A stretch of 64,000 bases of DNA. It comes from an uncultured Christensenella sp. (GTDB lineage: Bacteria; Bacillota; Clostridia; Christensenellales; Borkfalkiaceae). Of this stretch, positions 60,374-64,000 are shown piece after piece (position 1 is the stretch's first letter; each line of letters starts with the position of its first letter). A program made the translations under genes and the position numbers. The stretch is taken from the NCBI GenBank assembly GCA_910579705.1, contig CAJTUI010000010.1, forward strand, positions 1 to 64,000. Reading direction: 5' to 3'. The notes below the pieces were generated by a model that saw only the letters and a program-made list of their open reading frames with translations, did no database searches and was not told the DNA's origin.

Positions 60374-62129
60374 CTTCGTCACCTCCCTTCATCTGGGACT
60401 CGTATACTTCCCTGTAAATGGCGTTGCCTTTAAGAAGTTGTTCGTGCGTGCCTTGCCCGACTATTCTGCCCTCGTCCATAACAAGTATCTTATCGGCGTC
60501 CTGTACGGAGGCAATCCTCTGCGCGATAATTATTTTCGTGGTGTCAGGCGCGTATTTTCTCAACGATTCGCGGATAAGCGCGTCGGTCTTCGTATCTACT
60601 GCGGAAGTAGAATCGTCGAAAATTATAACCGCAGGTTTTTTGAGCATAGCGCGCGCAATACATAGGCGCTGTTTCTGTCCGCCCGAAACGTTCACGCCGC
60701 CCTGACCCAAATCATAATTGAACCCGTCGGGCAACGCGTCGATAAACTCTTCCGCGCAGGCCTGCCGCGCCGCAAAACGGAGTTCTTCGTCGGTAGCGTT
60801 CTCGTCGCCCCAGCGCAGGTTTTCCGCAATCGAGCCCGAAAACAGCACGTTTTTCTGCAAAACCATAGCTACCTTGTTGCGCAACGTATCGAGGTTATAA
60901 TTTTTAACGTTCACCCCGCCGACCCTGACCTCGCCGCCCGTGGTATCGTACAGCCTAGGGATAAGCGAAACGAGCGAGGTTTTACCAGACCCCGTCGCGC
61001 CGATAATGCCCACCGTTTCGCCAGCGGCAATTTTCAGGTTTATGCCGTCGAGTATTTTAACGTCGCTTTTACCGGAATATGCGAACTGCACGTTTTCAAA
61101 CTCGACGCTGCCGTCTTTGATTTCAAACACGGGGTTTTCGGGCTTGGGAAGAGTGGTTTTTTCGTTGAGCACTTCGCATATTCTGTCCATACTGCCTTTG
61201 GACAGGGATATAAAGTTAAGGCACATTGCAACCATCATAACACCCGAAAGTATCTGCATTGCATATGTAATAAGCGTTTGAAGATTGGAAGGGCCGACCG
61301 CGCCCGCGATATTGCCCACAGACATATTGGAGCCGACAAGCAAGATAGTTATTATCGTAGCAAACATCGAGAACGTTACGCAGGGCATCATAAACGTGAG
61401 TATCTTTTCCGCCTTTACAGAATAACGGTATACGTCCTCTGTGGCGCTTTGCATCTTGCTTATTTCCCTGTCCTCACGCACGTACGACTTAACAACGCGG
61501 ATCGCCGTCAAATCTTCCTGAACCACCGAGTTCAGTTTGTCGTATTTTTTAAACATCTGTCTGAAATGCGGCACTACCTTAAACATACAAATGAATATCA
61601 CTATTCCCAGAAATATAGCCGCCGCAATGAATATGCCCGCCATTGTCGGCTCAATCAGACAGGTCATAATTACCGACGCGACGAAAAGAACGGGCGCGCG
61701 CACAAGCATTCTTATACACATTTGGTATGCGTTCTGAACGTTTGTAACGTCCGTTGTTATTCTGGTTATTAAGCTTGCGGTCGAATAGTTGTCGATATTT
61801 GCGAACGAGAAAGATTGCAGATTGTCGTACATATCCTCTCTCAGATTATGCGCAAAACCGCAGGACGCCACGGCCGCAAGCCGCCCGCCCAGAACGCCGC
61901 AGATAAGCGCAAACAGCGCGCAGACAACCATCAGCACCGAGCAGATTATTATCGTATTAGTATTGACCGCATAAAGCGGATTTCTCGATAAATTTTCAAG
62001 CTCGCGTATTATAAAAGTAAGCAGAAACGGAATTACTATTTCCATCGCCGCCTCGCCCACCATTACAAGCGGACATAATATTGACGCCCTTTTATATTCT
62101 CTTACGCTTTTTAAAAGTGATTTAATCAT
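60363..62129 (-). CDS. ABC exporter half-transporter (MdlA-like)
   Basis: 588 residues. Six membrane helices (first at about 18-42) and an ATPase with Walker A IGATGSGKTS, signature VSGGQKQ and Walker B VIIFDDSTSAVDTKT. Here the residue after the Walker B Asp is Asp (FDDS) instead of the catalytic Glu, the degenerate-site signature of heterodimeric exporters of the BmrCD/TM287-288 type. Overlaps marR by 4 bases. Confidence 0.93.
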   Translation of the reverse strand: MIKSLLKSVREYKRASILCPLVMVGEAAMEIVIPFLLTFIIRELENLSRNPLYAVNTNTIIICSVLMVVCALFALICGVLGGRLAAVASCGFAHNLREDMYDNLQSFSFANIDNYSTASLITRITTDVTNVQNAYQMCIRMLVRAPVLFVASVIMTCLIEPTMAGIFIAAAIFLGIVIFICMFKVVPHFRQMFKKYDKLNSVVQEDLTAIRVVKSYVREDREISKMQSATEDVYRYSVKAEKILTFMMPCVTFSMFATIITILLVGSNMSVGNIAGAVGPSNLQTLITYAMQILSGVMMVAMCLNFISLSKGSMDRICEVLNEKTTLPKPENPVFEIKDGSVEFENVQFAYSGKSDVKILDGINLKIAAGETVGIIGATGSGKTSLVSLIPRLYDTTGGEVRVGGVNVKNYNLDTLRNKVAMVLQKNVLFSGSIAENLRWGDENATDEELRFAARQACAEEFIDALPDGFNYDLGQGGVNVSGGQKQRLCIARAMLKKPAVIIFDDSTSAVDTKTDALIRESLRKYAPDTTKIIIAQRIASVQDADKILVMDEGRIVGQGTHEQLLKGNAIYREVYESQMKGGDEDER

Positions 62130-62572
62130 TGATTCTCCTTTTCCGCGGGAATTTCGGCGATTATCTTTTTCAGCAGGTTTTTAAACGTTTCCTGCTCTTC
62201 CTCGCTAAGCGCCGACTGTATAAGTCCGTCGCATTTGTCCATCAAAAGCTTGTTTTCTTCGCATATGGACTTGCCCTTTTCCGTTAAAGTAACGTATTTA
62301 GTACGTGCGTCGCTTGCGGCGCACGAGCGGTTTATAAAACCGCTGTTTTGCAACCCGCTCAAAAGCGATGATACCGACGACGGCCTTAAATTAACGTGCC
62401 TTTCTATATCTCTCTGACACACTTTCTCGTCGTTTTTGTTTTTCACGTACGTAAACATCAGCGCGTTAAGCTGTATGGGAGTAATGCCGTAGTCCGCAAA
62501 AATGTAGTTGTTTTCCCTGCTCATCTGCCTGTGCAGATAGCACACCAACCCGAAAAGCCTTTTGTTTTCCAT
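62126..62572 (-). CDS. MarR-family transcriptional regulator
   Basis: 148 residues. Winged helix with CQRDIERHVNLRPSSVSSLLSGLQNSGFINRS and the wing DARTKYVTLTEKGKSI. First gene of the exporter operon and expected to repress it by binding the palindrome at the promoter; ligands are probably lipophilic toxic compounds. AAGGA precedes the ATG. Confidence 0.93.
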   Translation of the reverse strand: MENKRLFGLVCYLHRQMSRENNYIFADYGITPIQLNALMFTYVKNKNDEKVCQRDIERHVNLRPSSVSSLLSGLQNSGFINRSCAASDARTKYVTLTEKGKSICEENKLLMDKCDGLIQSALSEEEQETFKNLLKKIIAEIPAEKENQ

Positions 62573-62593
62573 TTGGAAATATCCTTAAAAAAA

Positions 62594-62626
62594 TACTTCG
62601 ATTTCTAACTGTTTGAAATCGAAGTA
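62594..62626. promoter_or_regulatory. MarR operator candidate
   Basis: A 12-bp perfect inverted repeat (TACTTCGATTTC, nine-base centre) that abuts the -10 box and covers the transcription start of the marR operon, the classical place for autorepression. Confidence 0.75.
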
Positions 62627-62655
62627 ATTATACTTTAATAAAAAATTAATGTCAA
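62627..62655 (-). promoter_or_regulatory. Promoter of the marR-exporter operon
   Basis: Perfect TTGACA at 62655-62650, 17-base spacer and perfect TATAAT at 62632-62627 on the minus strand. Confidence 0.9.
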
Positions 62656-62727
62656 GACATAAAAAATTTTTAAAAAAATCAAATTTTAATTGTCAGTTTT
62701 TAACATAAAACGCGCAAATTTTATCGC

Positions 62728-62765
62728 AAAAAAATAAAGCCGCCCGTGAAAGGGCGGCTTTAAAT
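62728..62765 (-). terminator. Intrinsic terminator after the uL15-like gene
   Basis: AAAGCCGCCC, six-base loop, GGGCGGCTTT and ATTTTTTTT on the minus strand, 10 bases after the stop at 62775. Confidence 0.9.
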
Positions 62766-62774
62766 TTAAGTTTT

Positions 62775-64000
62775 TCAATCGGAATATTTTCTCCGTATCG
62801 CTCTTCCGCCGGTCAGGATTATCATTTTAACGGCGACCAGAGAAAAGTCGTCCGCTTCGACAATCAACGGTTTATTGAGCGAGCCTTTGGCAAGGATTTT
62901 AACCTCTCCAACGTCTTTACCGATTAACTTCTTTTCGCGCAAGGAGTCTATATCCACGCGTTCTCCCGCCTCGAAATGTTTGGACAGCGAACCGATATTG
63001 ACTATCGCGCTTTTCTTATATTTTCTTACGGGCTTTTTAACAATCTCTTCTTCAACGAGGTTTTCCGCCTCTTCGTCGGTCATTTTGACCGAAACGTCCT
63101 CGGCGGATATTCCCGCCTCTTCCTCGGAAGTTTCTTCGATTTCTTCTACGGGAGTTTCTATAACTTCTTCGGACGTTTCTTCCGCTAGGTTTTCAATAAC
63201 CTCTTGCACGGGTGCGGCCTCCTCAGTTTCTTCCGCAGGTGTTTCAACGACTTCTTCGGTCACTTCTTCCACAGGAACTTCTTCGGGCGTTTCTTCCGCT
63301 AAGTTTTCAACAACCTCTTCGGTTGCCTCTTCCGCGTGAGTTTCTTCAACTTCCTCGACGGATTCAACAGGCGTTTCGATAATCTCCTGTACGGGTGTCT
63401 CGACCTCTTCCGACGGTGCAACAGCACTGTCGGCCGCGACCTCTTCGGCAACTTCCCTTATTACGGCGCTGTCGCCGACAACTTTTATATGTCCGTCTTC
63501 AATCAACTCTTCCGTGGTCCGATAGGGCAAGCGGTAATCCGCCTGAGCGTAATTTTCGTCGCGCGAAAGTCCGAGTTCCGCCATAAGCATATCGATAATC
63601 TCTTTGGCGTATTTAACTCTTCTGTCGTTGATTATACGATACATACAAGGCTGTTTGCTTTTGGGACTGCGCACGGATAAATCGATAACCTTGTATTTCG
63701 TTTCGTTAAATCTGGCGGGGTCTGTCGCAAGGCACAGACAAAGCGACTTGCCGCGCACCGTAAAACAGGCGAAAGTGTTTCTTCCCGTACGGAAAGATTC
63801 GCGTTTCCAGCTGATACGGTTTTTAACGCCTTTAAATGAAAGTAAGTAGTTTTTAAGCTGACTGTAACGTTCTTTGTTTTCATCGGACGCCTGCGTTACT
63901 CTTGCGGTAAAACTGCGGTTATAACGCATTACAATTCCGTTTATAACAACCTCTTCTACAATCTCTTTTGTTTCGTCCTCTTCTTCGAGTTCGGAAACGG
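62775..64000 (-). CDS. uL15-like domain protein with acidic linker, 5' end outside window
   Basis: Numbered from an internal ATG at 63929, a basic N-terminal domain (about 15-125: KNYLLSFKGVKNRISWKRES, then RGKSLCLCLATDPARF) is common in uncharacterised Clostridia proteins. It is followed by an acidic E/V/P/T-rich linker (about 150-285) and a C-terminal domain that matches the end of ribosomal protein uL15 (GSLSKHFEAGERVDIDSLRE, KLIGKDVGEVKILAKGSL, ending LTGG). The frame is open through 64000 (ending VVINGIV before the ATG) and the ATG lacks a strong ribosome binding site, so the gene very probably begins right of the window with more acidic sequence. Role unknown; a ribosome or RNA link is inferred from the uL15 fold. 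Confidence 0.8.
   Translation of the reverse strand, partial: VSELEEEDETKEIVEEVVINGIVMRYNRSFTARVTQASDENKERYSQLKNYLLSFKGVKNRISWKRESFRTGRNTFACFTVRGKSLCLCLATDPARFNETKYKVIDLSVRSPKSKQPCMYRIINDRRVKYAKEIIDMLMAELGLSRDENYAQADYRLPYRTTEELIEDGHIKVVGDSAVIREVAEEVAADSAVAPSEEVETPVQEIIETPVESVEEVEETHAEEATEEVVENLAEETPEEVPVEEVTEEVVETPAEETEEAAPVQEVIENLAEETSEEVIETPVEEIEETSEEEAGISAEDVSVKMTDEEAENLVEEEIVKKPVRKYKKSAIVNIGSLSKHFEAGERVDIDSLREKKLIGKDVGEVKILAKGSLNKPLIVEADDFSLVAVKMIILTGGRAIRRKYSD
63050..63400 (-). repeat. Imperfect tandem repeats encoding the acidic linker
   Basis: Short repeated units encoding variations of EEVxETPxEEx in the uL15-like gene. Units are 24-40 bases and drift in length, so copy number could vary between strains. 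Confidence 0.7.

Noticed and set aside
63050..63400. Possible CRISPR array in the repetitive stretch
   Set aside because: The repeats are imperfect, in frame and encode an acidic protein linker; there are no constant repeats with unique spacers.

Overview
The window reads as the chromosome of a low-to-moderate GC Gram-positive bacterium of the class Clostridia (Bacillota), probably gut-associated. The basis is a Firmicutes-type housekeeping layout (murB-PHP-whiA-dnaE, infC-rpmI-rplT behind an L20-type leader, thrS behind a T-box), an intact sporulation sigma factor SigK, lipobox lipoproteins, and consistent TTGACA-17-TATAAT promoters with GGAGG ribosome binding sites. A Christensenellales-like lineage would fit the InlB-repeat lipoproteins and sugar operon, but this is only an inference from gene style.

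Bases 1-4075 are mobile-element debris. They hold a tyrosine recombinase running off the left edge, two further integrase fragments that collide tail to tail near base 1830, a small element-type protein, and a 3'-truncated IS110-family transposase with its noncoding left end.

Bases 4076-27549 (all minus strand) form a large carbohydrate-utilisation locus. In transcription order it encodes a membrane protein, a large lipoprotein with two homologous modules, a solute-binding lipoprotein with InlB-type repeats, a GH97 lipoprotein, a second solute-binding lipoprotein, two ABC permeases, an MsmK-type ATPase with unusual insertions, a LacI-family regulator, a DUF4965/DUF1793 protein, GH3, an SGNH hydrolase, GH31 and GH42. 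The envelope proteins would bind and trim a glycan, the transporter would import oligosaccharides, and the enzymes without signal peptides would finish degradation in the cytoplasm. Two promoters are visible, each with a 16-bp palindrome of the form ACATTAA-NN-TTAATGT just upstream of the -35 box, so a shared regulator is likely.

Bases 27550-29590 hold an AAA ATPase/DUF4143 protein and a 3' tRNA fragment next to integrase-type repeats, which looks like the end of an integrated element. Bases 29595-31404 contain an unrecognised protein, an AraC-type regulator and a small cysteine-containing protein.

Bases 31467-64000 are mostly core genome on the minus strand: fruK, pfkA, dnaE, whiA, a PHP phosphoesterase, murB, a solute-binding-like protein, yebC, a SpoU methyltransferase, rplT, rpmI, infC, thrS, plsY, der, a DUF512 protein, a small membrane protein, an RluA-family synthase, lspA, a solo mazF, a CaCA exchanger behind a probable yybP-ykoY (manganese) riboswitch, nnr, birA, recX, yigZ, tyrS, sigK, a MarR-controlled heterodimeric ABC exporter, and a uL15-like protein with a long acidic linker that runs off the right edge. 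No rRNA, intact tRNA gene or CRISPR array was seen.
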